Notes under the pieces: generated by a model | Database searches by the model: none | Told to the model about the DNA's origin: nothing | Seen by the model: only the letters and a program-made list of their open reading frames with translations | Program-made: the position numbers and the translations under genes | Shown here: positions 1 to 6,722 of the stretch, in pieces | Layout: the number at the start of each line of letters is the position of its first letter | Position numbering within the stretch: the stretch's first letter is position 1 | Assembly: GCA_035541995.1 (NCBI GenBank) | Contig: DATKMG010000012.1 | Location: 1-15,507 of the forward strand | Origin: DATKMG01 sp035541995 | GTDB lineage: Bacteria > Acidobacteriota > Terriglobia > Versatilivoradales > Versatilivoraceae | Reading direction: 5' to 3' | Length of the DNA: 15,507 bases

Positions 1-47
1 CTTTTCAAGCTCACCACCGCGGATGAAGATTCTGGTTTTGGGGGGAG

Positions 48-118
48 TGTGGGAGCCGATCTCCGAGCGGCGATAAGTCTAGACTCGGAGGTCGCCGCGC
101 AGGAGCGCTGCTCCCACA
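48..118. repeat. REP/MITE-like palindromic element able to form a three-way junction
   Basis: The ends TGTGGGAGC (48-56) and GCTCCCACA (110-118) are perfect 9-base inverted repeats. Inside them, 58-67 pairs with 84-93 over 10 base pairs with one G-U. A second small stem pairs GCGC (97-100) with GCGC (105-108) around an AGGA loop. Together they make a closed three-way junction. An alternative pairing of 67-73 with 92-98 is also possible. Short intergenic palindromes with this architecture are typical of REP or MITE-type repeats. Only one copy is visible in the window and no target-site duplication flanks it, so repeat status is inferred from structure. Confidence 0.55.
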
Positions 119-180
119 TTAAAACCGCATTTTCATGAAAGCCTCTCATGCCCGCATGGGGGCGCCATGCAAGATGAAAA

Positions 181-199
181 TCCCCTCCGACGGAGGGGA
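181..199 (-). terminator. Hairpin resembling a minus-strand intrinsic terminator
   Basis: A perfect 8-base-pair GC-rich stem (TCCCCTCC at 181-188 with GGAGGGGA at 192-199) closes a 3-base loop. Read on the minus strand it is followed immediately by four T residues (complement of 177-180), the layout of a Rho-independent terminator. On the + strand there is no T-tract. No minus-strand gene is visible to its right, so what it would terminate is unclear. It may be a remnant, or simply an RNA structure in the leader of the + strand gene. Confidence 0.35.
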
Positions 200-310
200 A
201 GGCGCGGTAACGCCAGGGGTGGGTTGAATCTGAAGTCCGTAACCTTAAACCGATCCCGGAGGACCTGCGGTCGTCTTTAGGTTCGCTCCCAAGACTAGGG
301 GGACGAGATT

Positions 311-3019
311 ATGAGGAGTCATGTCTGTGTTCTATTGGGTTGTATCCTGGGTCTTGCTGTCCCAGAGTGCCGGGCCGCTGACGGGGGGAACGGGCAGATC
401 GGTTCACGGCTCATGCTCAAAGAGGGTTGGAGAATCCAATCCTCCTCACAGGTACAAGAGAGTGGAGAGGCGATCTCAGGTACCGGTTTTAACTTTGATC
501 AGTGGTATCGCGCTACCGTGCCATCAACCATCCTATCTGCCCTAGTGGAGGATGGGGTCTACCAGGATCCCTACTTCGGCATGAATCTCCGGTCAATAGG
601 CGGAAACACTTACGCAATTGGATCGGAGAATTTCATGCTTCTTCCCATGCCTCCGGAAAGCCCATTTCGACAGTCCTGGTGGTATCGCACGGAATTCAAA
701 CTCCCTTCCGAGTTTCAGGGGAAGACCATCTCGCTTCACTTCAAGGGCATTAACTATCGGGCGAATATCTGGCTGAATCGGCACCGGATTGCGACATCCG
801 ACGAGGTAGCAGGAACGTGGCGGGTTTTTGAATTCGATGTGACTCCAACGGCTCTCCCTGGAGAGACCAACTACCTCGCAGTCCAAATCTTCCCCCCTGC
901 GCCCAACGATCTGGCGATCACATTCGTAGACTGGGCCCCCACGCCACCAGACAAATGCATGGGCATCTGGCGAGATGTGTATCTGACCTGCAGTGGTCCG
1001 GTCATAGTGCGAAACTCGCAAGTAACTACCCGCCTGGATCTGCCCTCACTCGACAAGGCCCATCTCACAGTCATTAACGATGTCACGAATTCTACGAAAC
1101 AACCAGTTGAGGGATTCCTCAAAGGCCGGATAGGAGACCTTCAATTCTCGCAAAAGGTTACACTCGGCCCTAAGGAGTCGAAAATCGTGACTTTCAGTCC
1201 GAAACAATTTGGCCTGCTCAACTTGCCCAATCCGCGCTTGTGGTGGCCGGCCCGCCTGGGTCCGCAAAACCTCTACACGCTGGATATCAGATTCGAAACC
1301 GGTGGCACTATATCCGATATACACTCGGTTCGATTCGGCATTCGAGAAATTACCGCCGAGCTCGATAATCAGGATCACCTTCTGTTTCGTGTCAACGGCA
1401 AGAAAATCCTGATTCGTGGGGCCGGGTATTCCTTTGACATGATGCTTCGCAGCAATCCGGAGCGGCAAGAGGCCGAATTGAAGTATGTCCGCGACTTGAA
1501 CCTGAACACGATTCGCATGGAAGGGAAGATCGAGGACGATCACTTCCTGGACATGTGTGACGAATATGGGATCCTGGTTCTGGCAGGATGGTGTTGTTGC
1601 GATCAGTGGGAACAATGGGCGAATTGGAAGGATGAGAACTACACTGTTGCAGCCGAATCGCTCAAAGACCAGATCCGACGATTGCGCGTACACCCTTCCT
1701 TGATGTCCTGGATGAACGGAAGCGATTTTCCCCCAACGCCGAAAGTTGAGTCGATGTACCTCAAGATTCTCAGGGAATACAACTGGCCTAACCCGGTCCA
1801 ATCTTCTGCAACCGCGAGCTCGACCCCAATCAGCGGCAAATCGGGGGTGAAGATGACCGGCCCTTATCTCTATGTCGCGCCTCCGTATTGGTTACAGGAC
1901 AGTGCAAATGGAGGAGCGCACGGTTTCAATACCGAAACTTGTCCAGGACCGGCGATCCCACCCGTTGAAAGCCTGCGACGGATGTTGCCGGAAGACCACC
2001 TGTGGCCCATGGATTTTTATTGGGACTACCATGCTGAGGGGGGAGAATTCAGAAGTATGAAGCTTTTTGCGGAAGTGCTGAATGCGCGGTATGGCCAGGC
2101 TGCAAGCGTAGAAGATTTCGCTGGGAAAGCCCAGGTGAGTTCCTATGAAGGTTACCGGGCAATGTTCGAAGCTTTCGGACGGAACAAGTACACCTCCACG
2201 GGCGTAATCGGATGGATGCTCAACAGTGCCTGGCCCTCCCTGCATTACCACATTTACGACTATTACCTGCGACAAGGTGGGGCGTATTTCGGCACAAAGA
2301 AGGCCAATGAACCCCTGCACGTTCAGTACTCGTACGACGACCGATCCATTGTCGTGGTTAATTCGTATTACCAGCCATTCCGGGATCTGACAGTGAAAGC
2401 AACAGTCTATAATTTGGACGCGACAGTGAAATTCTCCAAGGAGAGCTCTGTTGTTGTCGAGCCTGACAGCGTCTTGCGGGCATTCGTAATTCCCGAACTG
2501 GAAGGACTAACAACCACCTACTTCCTACGGTTAGCACTTACAGGGGCCAATGGCTCCCTCTTAAGTTCCAACTTCTACTGGCTTTCGACCAAGCCCGACG
2601 TCCTGGATTGGCAGAAAACTGTGCGTCTGCAGACACCGTTGAAATCTCCTGCTGACTTCACTGGATTGACGAGGTTACCCAAGGTCCAACTGAAAACCTC
2701 CAGTCATTCCGAAACAAAAGGTGAATTAGGAACCACGCATGTCACTATTGAGAATCCCACGTCGAGCCTGGCGTTCTTTATCCACCTGAAACTCAGGGAT
2801 GGATTGCCGGAGTATGACGAAGAGCAGAAGTTTCATGAGCAGGAAGTGCTCCCTGTTTTGTGGGAAGATAATTATTTCTCAATGGCACCCGGCGAAAGGT
2901 TAGAAGTCGCTGCATCATACAAGGCAAAAGACTTGGGAGCAAATGGCCCAATCGTCGAAATCGGGGGATGGAACGTGAAGCCCGAATCGCTATCGTCTCG
3001 ACTTCCTGCAACCCCCTAG
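311..3019 (+). CDS. Secreted GH2 exo-beta-D-glucosaminidase-like glycoside hydrolase
   Basis: Probable exported glycosidase that removes D-glucosamine (or a related sugar) from the non-reducing end of chitosan-type oligomers. Residues 1-22 look like a signal peptide with cleavage near CRA/AD. A jelly-roll sugar-binding domain (about 35-230) is followed by an Ig-like domain (about 231-345), the TIM barrel (about 350-660) and C-terminal beta-sandwich domains. In the barrel, NGSD places the acid/base at Asp472 and GFNTET places the nucleophile at Glu542. The CsxA subfamily uses Asp469 and Glu541, with Asp replacing the usual GH2 Glu. The late motif NFYWLSTKPDVLDW is also typical of this group. 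At 902 residues it is shorter than CsxA (about 1030) and I see no C-terminal CBM35. AGGGGGA lies 7 bases before the ATG. Substrate is inferred; a beta-mannosidase-like activity is the main alternative. Confidence 0.92.
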   Translation: MRSHVCVLLGCILGLAVPECRAADGGNGQIGSRLMLKEGWRIQSSSQVQESGEAISGTGFNFDQWYRATVPSTILSALVEDGVYQDPYFGMNLRSIGGNTYAIGSENFMLLPMPPESPFRQSWWYRTEFKLPSEFQGKTISLHFKGINYRANIWLNRHRIATSDEVAGTWRVFEFDVTPTALPGETNYLAVQIFPPAPNDLAITFVDWAPTPPDKCMGIWRDVYLTCSGPVIVRNSQVTTRLDLPSLDKAHLTVINDVTNSTKQPVEGFLKGRIGDLQFSQKVTLGPKESKIVTFSPKQFGLLNLPNPRLWWPARLGPQNLYTLDIRFETGGTISDIHSVRFGIREITAELDNQDHLLFRVNGKKILIRGAGYSFDMMLRSNPERQEAELKYVRDLNLNTIRMEGKIEDDHFLDMCDEYGILVLAGWCCCDQWEQWANWKDENYTVAAESLKDQIRRLRVHPSLMSWMNGSDFPPTPKVESMYLKILREYNWPNPVQSSATASSTPISGKSGVKMTGPYLYVAPPYWLQDSANGGAHGFNTETCPGPAIPPVESLRRMLPEDHLWPMDFYWDYHAEGGEFRSMKLFAEVLNARYGQAASVEDFAGKAQVSSYEGYRAMFEAFGRNKYTSTGVIGWMLNSAWPSLHYHIYDYYLRQGGAYFGTKKANEPLHVQYSYDDRSIVVVNSYYQPFRDLTVKATVYNLDATVKFSKESSVVVEPDSVLRAFVIPELEGLTTTYFLRLALTGANGSLLSSNFYWLSTKPDVLDWQKTVRLQTPLKSPADFTGLTRLPKVQLKTSSHSETKGELGTTHVTIENPTSSLAFFIHLKLRDGLPEYDEEQKFHEQEVLPVLWEDNYFSMAPGERLEVAASYKAKDLGANGPIVEIGGWNVKPESLSSRLPATP

Positions 3020-3233
3020 GGGATTCCAGATCTCTGCGGCAAATCCGCTGCCCTTGTAACTTGCCGGCGAGCTAAACTTCACCAGCTCGAGGAGAGGGCT
3101 TTTCCAGCGAGCATCCCCTCATTGATTCTTCCTTTCTGCGTTCACTTCCCGCTAAAGCGGCAATCCTGCTAAGATCAGCCCTAAGCAAGAAGTTTGAGTG
3201 GCAAAAGAGATTCAGGAAAGGTGAAACTAGGAA
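3020..3233. other. Spacer between the two glycosidase-family genes
   Basis: This 214-base spacer shows no gene and no convincing terminator. CCCCTAGGGG (3013-3022) spans the stop codon of the GH2 gene as a short palindrome without a T-tract. An extended -10-like TGCTAAGAT (3167-3175) lies about 60 bases before the next reading frame but lacks a matching -35 box, so the second gene may have its own weak promoter or be read through from the first. Confidence 0.4.
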
Positions 3234-5477
3234 GTGATTTCACCGGATTTGCCGGCGTCAAGATTGCCGATGGGAGAAACGGTACCGGCCCTAATCAACC
3301 GTCAGTTCTTGAGGGCCGTGAAGAGACGGTTGGGGATCAGGATCATGGGATTCGCCCTGCTGCTCAGGCCATGTAATCTAGGGGGAGCCGATCTTGTACC
3401 GTTCGTCATAGAGTGGCCCACGGAAGTCCATTCGCCCGTGGATGTCTCCTTCTTGCTCCATTCCCCGGCTGGAGAGGACGGATTCGTCCGTACCGAGAAT
3501 GGTCATTTGGTATCAGGGGAAAAGCGCCTCCGATTATGGGGTGTGACCTTGTCAGCCGCCTTTCAACCAACAGTCGACGCCCCCGTCATTGCCGCCCATC
3601 TCGCCCGGCTTGGTATAAGCTGCGTGCGTTTCACAGCTCTTGAGAGAGGCCTTGCCAGTGCAAACACAAACACCGCCCTCGTCTTCAACCCTGTCAAACT
3701 GGATTGCTTCGACAGGCTCGTGGCGGAGCTTAAGGCTCGTGGCATCTACACAGACCTCGCATTGAATCTCACGACCATATACAGACCGGGCGACGGTCTA
3801 CGACAGGAGGATCGTCAAGGTGTGGACAAAGGCGGCTGTTATTTCGACTCCCGGCTTATTCAGGTTCAAAAGGACTATATTCGCCAACTCTTGACGCATC
3901 GAAACTCATACACGGGCGCAGAATATCGCTACGAACCGGCCGTCGCTTTCGTGGAGTTAATCAATGGGAAGTCCCTCTTCGAATTGTGGATTGCGGGTCA
4001 GCTTGATGAGGAGAACGGCGGGACCGTCAATCCGATGGAACTCCCTTTCCCGAAGATGCTTTCCGGATTGTACTCCGATTGGATTCGGATAGACCGAAAA
4101 CAGAAAAATCCAACAGGGCCCGAAAGAGACACCGGTAATCCGTCGAGCGAGCCCATCGTCCGCCTCAGCTCCAATCAGATCTTCCAAGTGTCTGGGGAGA
4201 AGTTCCGCGCAGAGGCCCTATTCTACATGCACTTGGAGAGGCAATACTTCACGGAATTGAGGCGTTACCTGCGCGAAGAGCTGAAGGTCCGTTCTCTTTT
4301 ATTAGGGGACAGTGATCGAAACTACGATATGTCGGGCTACCCGCACGCAGAGACTATGGACGATTTCGACGTCGTGGGCGGAGAGTCCTGTTGGCAGCGT
4401 CCGAGAGACCTGCGAGACGCAAGCGGCAAACCAGCCGGCTGGGAATTTCCCAATACTCCAATGGTGGAGGATCCCCTTGCCTCCATGCCGGTTCAACTGG
4501 CCCGGGCACCTGTCCGGAACAAACCGTTTGTGGTCACGGCATTCAGTCATCCTTTCCCCAATGACTTCGCCTGTGAGGGGATTCCCATCCTGGCCGCCTA
4601 TGCGTCATTCCAGGATTGGGACGGAGTGTTCGCTTATAACTTCGCACACCTGGAGATCCTTAAGTTGGCACCAGTCGTCTGGAGCAGCTATGACCTCTGT
4701 ATGAATCCGGTGAAGATCCCGCAACTTGCATCCGGGGCACTGCTGTTCCTGAGAGGTGCTGTCAAGCCAGCGGTCCAAACTCTGATGCGTGAGTATTCTC
4801 GAGACCATGCAATTGAGAGCCTCAGACTTCCCGCTTTAGAGACCCCCTTTTACTGTCCTGAATTTCTCCGGTCCAACCCTTTGCGTTCTGCAGTGCGCCT
4901 TTCATGGTACAGTCACGTACCCACGGGCGTCATGCAACGTGAGCAGGGCGGTCCCATTCAATCCGACACCGGTGAGTTAACTTGGTACTATGGGCATCCT
5001 CACACGAGCCTGGTCACGGTGGACTCTATCGGCGCCCAGGCTGTGATTGGTTACGGTCAACAGTCGGCAGCACGCACACGACATCTCGACACCTCAGGCC
5101 TCAATCCCCCCTTCTTTGCACTCACGCTCTGTCAATTGGATGGCCGCCCCATCGCACAATCGGAAAGGCTCTTGCTTACGGCGGGAGCCCGCTTCGAAAA
5201 CACGGAAATGGTCTGGAATGATAGACGGACTACCCTCCAGGCTTGGGGGAAGCAACCAACGCGCATTGAACCCGTTGTCGGCAAGCTGATCCTCCGAGCG
5301 CTAGAGGGTGCGAAAGTGGTTCAGCTCGTGGCCTTGGACGGGGCAGGACGCCTTTTGGGTGAGCCTTTGGCGGCCGCGCAAGATGGCGGCGATTGGGTCT
5401 GTACTCTAGGCAGCCCGGCAACGACCTGGTACCTGGTTGACGTAAAGCGGGGACGGACATTCCAGGAATCGAAATGA
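3234..5477 (+). CDS. Cellulase-like (clan GH-A) family protein lacking both catalytic glutamates
   Basis: Member of a large uncharacterised family usually annotated as cellulase-family glycosyl hydrolase: an N-terminal HSPVDVSFLLHSPAG segment, a TIM barrel (about 98-475) and a C-terminal beta domain (about 550-740). From memory, active members carry VELVNENS (acid/base Glu) and VSEVNHPFPN (nucleophile Glu). Here they read VELINGKS and VTAFSHPFPN, so the catalytic positions are Gly245 (codon 3966-3968) and Ala436 (4539-4541), each one base from a Glu codon. Other active-site positions also differ (RFT for RFH; ESCWQRP for HVYWQHP). The frame is intact, so this is probably a pseudoenzyme, perhaps sugar-binding. 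The start is uncertain: the longest frame opens with GTG at 3234 with a poor ribosome site, while GTG at 3318 gives VKRRLGIRIMGFALLL, a plausible export signal. Confidence 0.85.
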   Translation: MISPDLPASRLPMGETVPALINRQFLRAVKRRLGIRIMGFALLLRPCNLGGADLVPFVIEWPTEVHSPVDVSFLLHSPAGEDGFVRTENGHLVSGEKRLRLWGVTLSAAFQPTVDAPVIAAHLARLGISCVRFTALERGLASANTNTALVFNPVKLDCFDRLVAELKARGIYTDLALNLTTIYRPGDGLRQEDRQGVDKGGCYFDSRLIQVQKDYIRQLLTHRNSYTGAEYRYEPAVAFVELINGKSLFELWIAGQLDEENGGTVNPMELPFPKMLSGLYSDWIRIDRKQKNPTGPERDTGNPSSEPIVRLSSNQIFQVSGEKFRAEALFYMHLERQYFTELRRYLREELKVRSLLLGDSDRNYDMSGYPHAETMDDFDVVGGESCWQRPRDLRDASGKPAGWEFPNTPMVEDPLASMPVQLARAPVRNKPFVVTAFSHPFPNDFACEGIPILAAYASFQDWDGVFAYNFAHLEILKLAPVVWSSYDLCMNPVKIPQLASGALLFLRGAVKPAVQTLMREYSRDHAIESLRLPALETPFYCPEFLRSNPLRSAVRLSWYSHVPTGVMQREQGGPIQSDTGELTWYYGHPHTSLVTVDSIGAQAVIGYGQQSAARTRHLDTSGLNPPFFALTLCQLDGRPIAQSERLLLTAGARFENTEMVWNDRRTTLQAWGKQPTRIEPVVGKLILRALEGAKVVQLVALDGAGRLLGEPLAAAQDGGDWVCTLGSPATTWYLVDVKRGRTFQESK

Positions 5478-5551
5478 GAAATCTCCATATGGAATGGAGG
5501 ATCCGGTAGACTCAGCAGCAATCGTGGTCACGCTCGGATCCGGGCTTCACG

Positions 5552-5581
5552 TGGACAATCTTCATCAAATACTGGTATTAT
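5552..5581 (+). promoter_or_regulatory. Predicted housekeeping-sigma promoter for ribH and the downstream genes
   Basis: TGGACA (5552-5557) matches five of six bases of the -35 consensus. TATTAT (5576-5581) matches five of six of the -10 and is preceded by TG at 5573-5574, giving an extended -10. The spacer is 18 bases. Transcription would start near 5588, leaving a leader of about 135 bases before ribH. I find no FMN riboswitch in that leader. The match is good, but this is prediction from consensus only. Confidence 0.55.
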
Positions 5582-5708
5582 CTCTCGTTTTCATTTGGGG
5601 GCCGAAGGCGTCTGGTGCCCAGTTCAACTGTTGCGGCTTTTTCGGAGTGGGCTCGTCGAGCGCCGTCGACTTGGACCTGGACCGTTGTGACCTCCGGGGC
5701 CCCTTTCC

Positions 5709-5715
5709 AGGGGAG
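5709..5715 (+). promoter_or_regulatory. Ribosome binding site that decides the ribH start
   Basis: AGGGGAG sits 8 bases before the GTG at 5724, an ideal distance. It overlaps the in-frame GTG at 5715, which therefore cannot use it. The protein starting at 5724 begins (M)NTIQGNL, aligning residue for residue with the remembered start of Bacillus subtilis RibH (MNIIQGNL). Confidence 0.7.
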
Positions 5716-5723
5716 TGAACGCA

Positions 5724-6185
5724 GTGAATACCATTCAAGGAAACTTAAACTCGGAAGGATTACGATTCGCGCTGGTTGTAAGCCGTTTCAACGAGTTGGT
5801 CACCAACCGTTTGCTGGAAGGGGCGCTGGATGCCCTGAGACGGACAGGTGCGTCGGATTCCGACCTCCTCGTTGTCAGGGTTCCCGGTTCATTTGAGATC
5901 CCACTTGCTGCGAGGCGGCTTGCCAAGCAAGGGAAATTTGATGCCATCATTTGTCTTGGGACTGTTATTCAAGGGGACACGCCGCACTACGAGTACATCA
6001 GTAATGAGGTGACCAAGGGGATTGCTTCGGTTTCCTTGGAGACCGGTGTACCGCTTGCTTACGGCGTGTTGACGGCTGACACCGTGGATCAGGCCATCGA
6101 CCGCGCGGGCCTCAAATCAGGTAACAAAGGGTTTGAAGCCGCCATGTCGGCCATTGAAATGGCCAACCTTGTCAAGCAACTTTAG
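5724..6185 (+). CDS. ribH: 6,7-dimethyl-8-ribityllumazine synthase
   Basis: Catalyses the penultimate step of riboflavin synthesis: condensation of 5-amino-6-ribitylamino-uracil with 3,4-dihydroxy-2-butanone 4-phosphate. It works in the cytoplasm as a pentamer or a 60-subunit capsid. Translation from GTG 5724 gives 153 residues, the usual length. Visible motifs are VVSRFNE near the N-terminus, VPGSFEIPLA, GTVIQGDTPHYEY with the catalytic His88, and DRAGLKSGNKG with Arg127. Both numbers coincide with B. subtilis RibH, supporting the chosen start. A good promoter lies upstream and nusB follows after 93 bases. The ribH-nusB pairing is common in bacteria. No other riboflavin gene is in the window, so the rest of the pathway must be encoded elsewhere. 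Confidence 0.96.
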   Translation: MNTIQGNLNSEGLRFALVVSRFNELVTNRLLEGALDALRRTGASDSDLLVVRVPGSFEIPLAARRLAKQGKFDAIICLGTVIQGDTPHYEYISNEVTKGIASVSLETGVPLAYGVLTADTVDQAIDRAGLKSGNKGFEAAMSAIEMANLVKQL

Positions 6186-6259
6186 GTGTGCTCACCGCCT
6201 CGCACTCCGGTGAATCTGCAATGCATCAAGCTGGCAGCATGCCGGCAGCGACGACCTCG

Positions 6260-6266
6260 AGGAGGT
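6260..6266 (+). promoter_or_regulatory. Strong but distant ribosome binding site of nusB
   Basis: AGGAGGT is a near-perfect Shine-Dalgarno sequence, but 12 bases separate it from the nusB ATG at 6279, longer than the usual 5 to 9. No in-frame alternative start lies closer, and the protein from 6279 has a typical NusB N-terminus. Confidence 0.5.
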
Positions 6267-6278
6267 TGAGACCCACGC

Positions 6279-6722
6279 ATGGGCGGCAGAAGGAAAAGCC
6301 GTGAGTTTGCCTTGCAGATGATGTTCCAGTGGGACATGTGCAAGGACTCGTTTGCTGCAGTTCAGAGCACGTTCTGGTCCATGAATGAGGGGGTCGACCA
6401 AGAAGTGATGGGTTTTGCCAATCGCCTGGTTGAAGGGACCATTGACAATGTGGATCGAATTGACGTGGCGCTGGCTAGGCATGCCGAGCATTGGCGTGTG
6501 CCCAGAATGGCGGCCGTAGATCGGAATGTGTTGCGCTTGGGGACCTATGAATTACTGATAGAAACGACGACTCCTCAGGCTGTGGTCATCAACGAGGCGC
6601 TGGAGATTGCCAGGAAATTCAGTACGCCGGAATCGATTCAGTTTATCAACGGGATCCTGGATAGTATTCGCAAAGACAAAGAAGACGAGAAAGTCATTCT
6701 GAATCAGGGAGACCACCGTTGA
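6279..6722 (+). CDS. nusB: Transcription antitermination factor NusB
   Basis: Small all-helical RNA-binding protein. With NusE (ribosomal protein S10) it binds boxA in rRNA leader transcripts and suppresses premature termination. At 147 residues the length is typical. The N-terminus MGGRRKSREFALQMMFQWD carries the arginine-rich RNA-binding segment of the family. The C-terminal half has the conserved VDRNVLRLGTYEL and PQAVVINEALEIARKFSTPESIQFINGILD blocks. It lies 93 bases after ribH, and its TGA stop shares one base with the lysS ATG (TGATG at 6720-6724), indicating translational coupling. The last 15 or so residues are charged and not conserved. Confidence 0.95.
   Translation: MGGRRKSREFALQMMFQWDMCKDSFAAVQSTFWSMNEGVDQEVMGFANRLVEGTIDNVDRIDVALARHAEHWRVPRMAAVDRNVLRLGTYELLIETTTPQAVVINEALEIARKFSTPESIQFINGILDSIRKDKEDEKVILNQGDHR

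Larger units (their letters stand above)
1..310. other. Gene-free leader region upstream of the GH2 gene
   Basis: I see no convincing gene here. Frame 1 of the + strand is open from base 1 to a TGA at 136-138, so the tail of an upstream gene entering from the left cannot be excluded. However, that frame runs straight through a palindromic element and its 45 codons match no family I recognise. The region holds the three-way-junction palindrome at 48-118 and the hairpin at 181-199, both listed separately. A weak promoter-like pair (TTGAAT at 224-229 and TAAACC at 246-251, 16 bases apart) is too poor to call. The last bases, AGGGGGA at 297-303, are the ribosome binding site of the next gene. Confidence 0.6.

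Noticed and set aside
224..251. TTGAAT/TAAACC promoter-like pair before the GH2 gene
   Set aside because: The -10 part matches only three of six bases.
1046..1801. 251-codon open frame on the minus strand opposite the GH2 gene
   Set aside because: It is antisense to conserved GH2 domains including catalytic Asp472, and looks like a shadow frame.
3167..3175. Extended -10-like TGCTAAGAT before the second gene
   Set aside because: It has only four of six -10 matches and no -35 box at 16-18 bases, which is too weak to call a promoter.
3194..3376. 60-codon + strand frame overlapping the start of the second gene
   Set aside because: It lies in another frame over the start of a well-supported gene and shows no recognisable features.
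5482..5500. Hairpin just after the second gene
   Set aside because: The stem of six to seven pairs is AT-mixed and not followed by a T-tract, so it is not a convincing terminator.
5494..5718. 74-codon + strand frame in the ribH leader
   Set aside because: It has no ribosome binding site, no family resemblance, and overlaps the predicted promoter and the ribH ribosome site.
5588..5723. FMN riboswitch in the ribH leader
   Set aside because: The conserved RFN-element blocks are not present in this leader.
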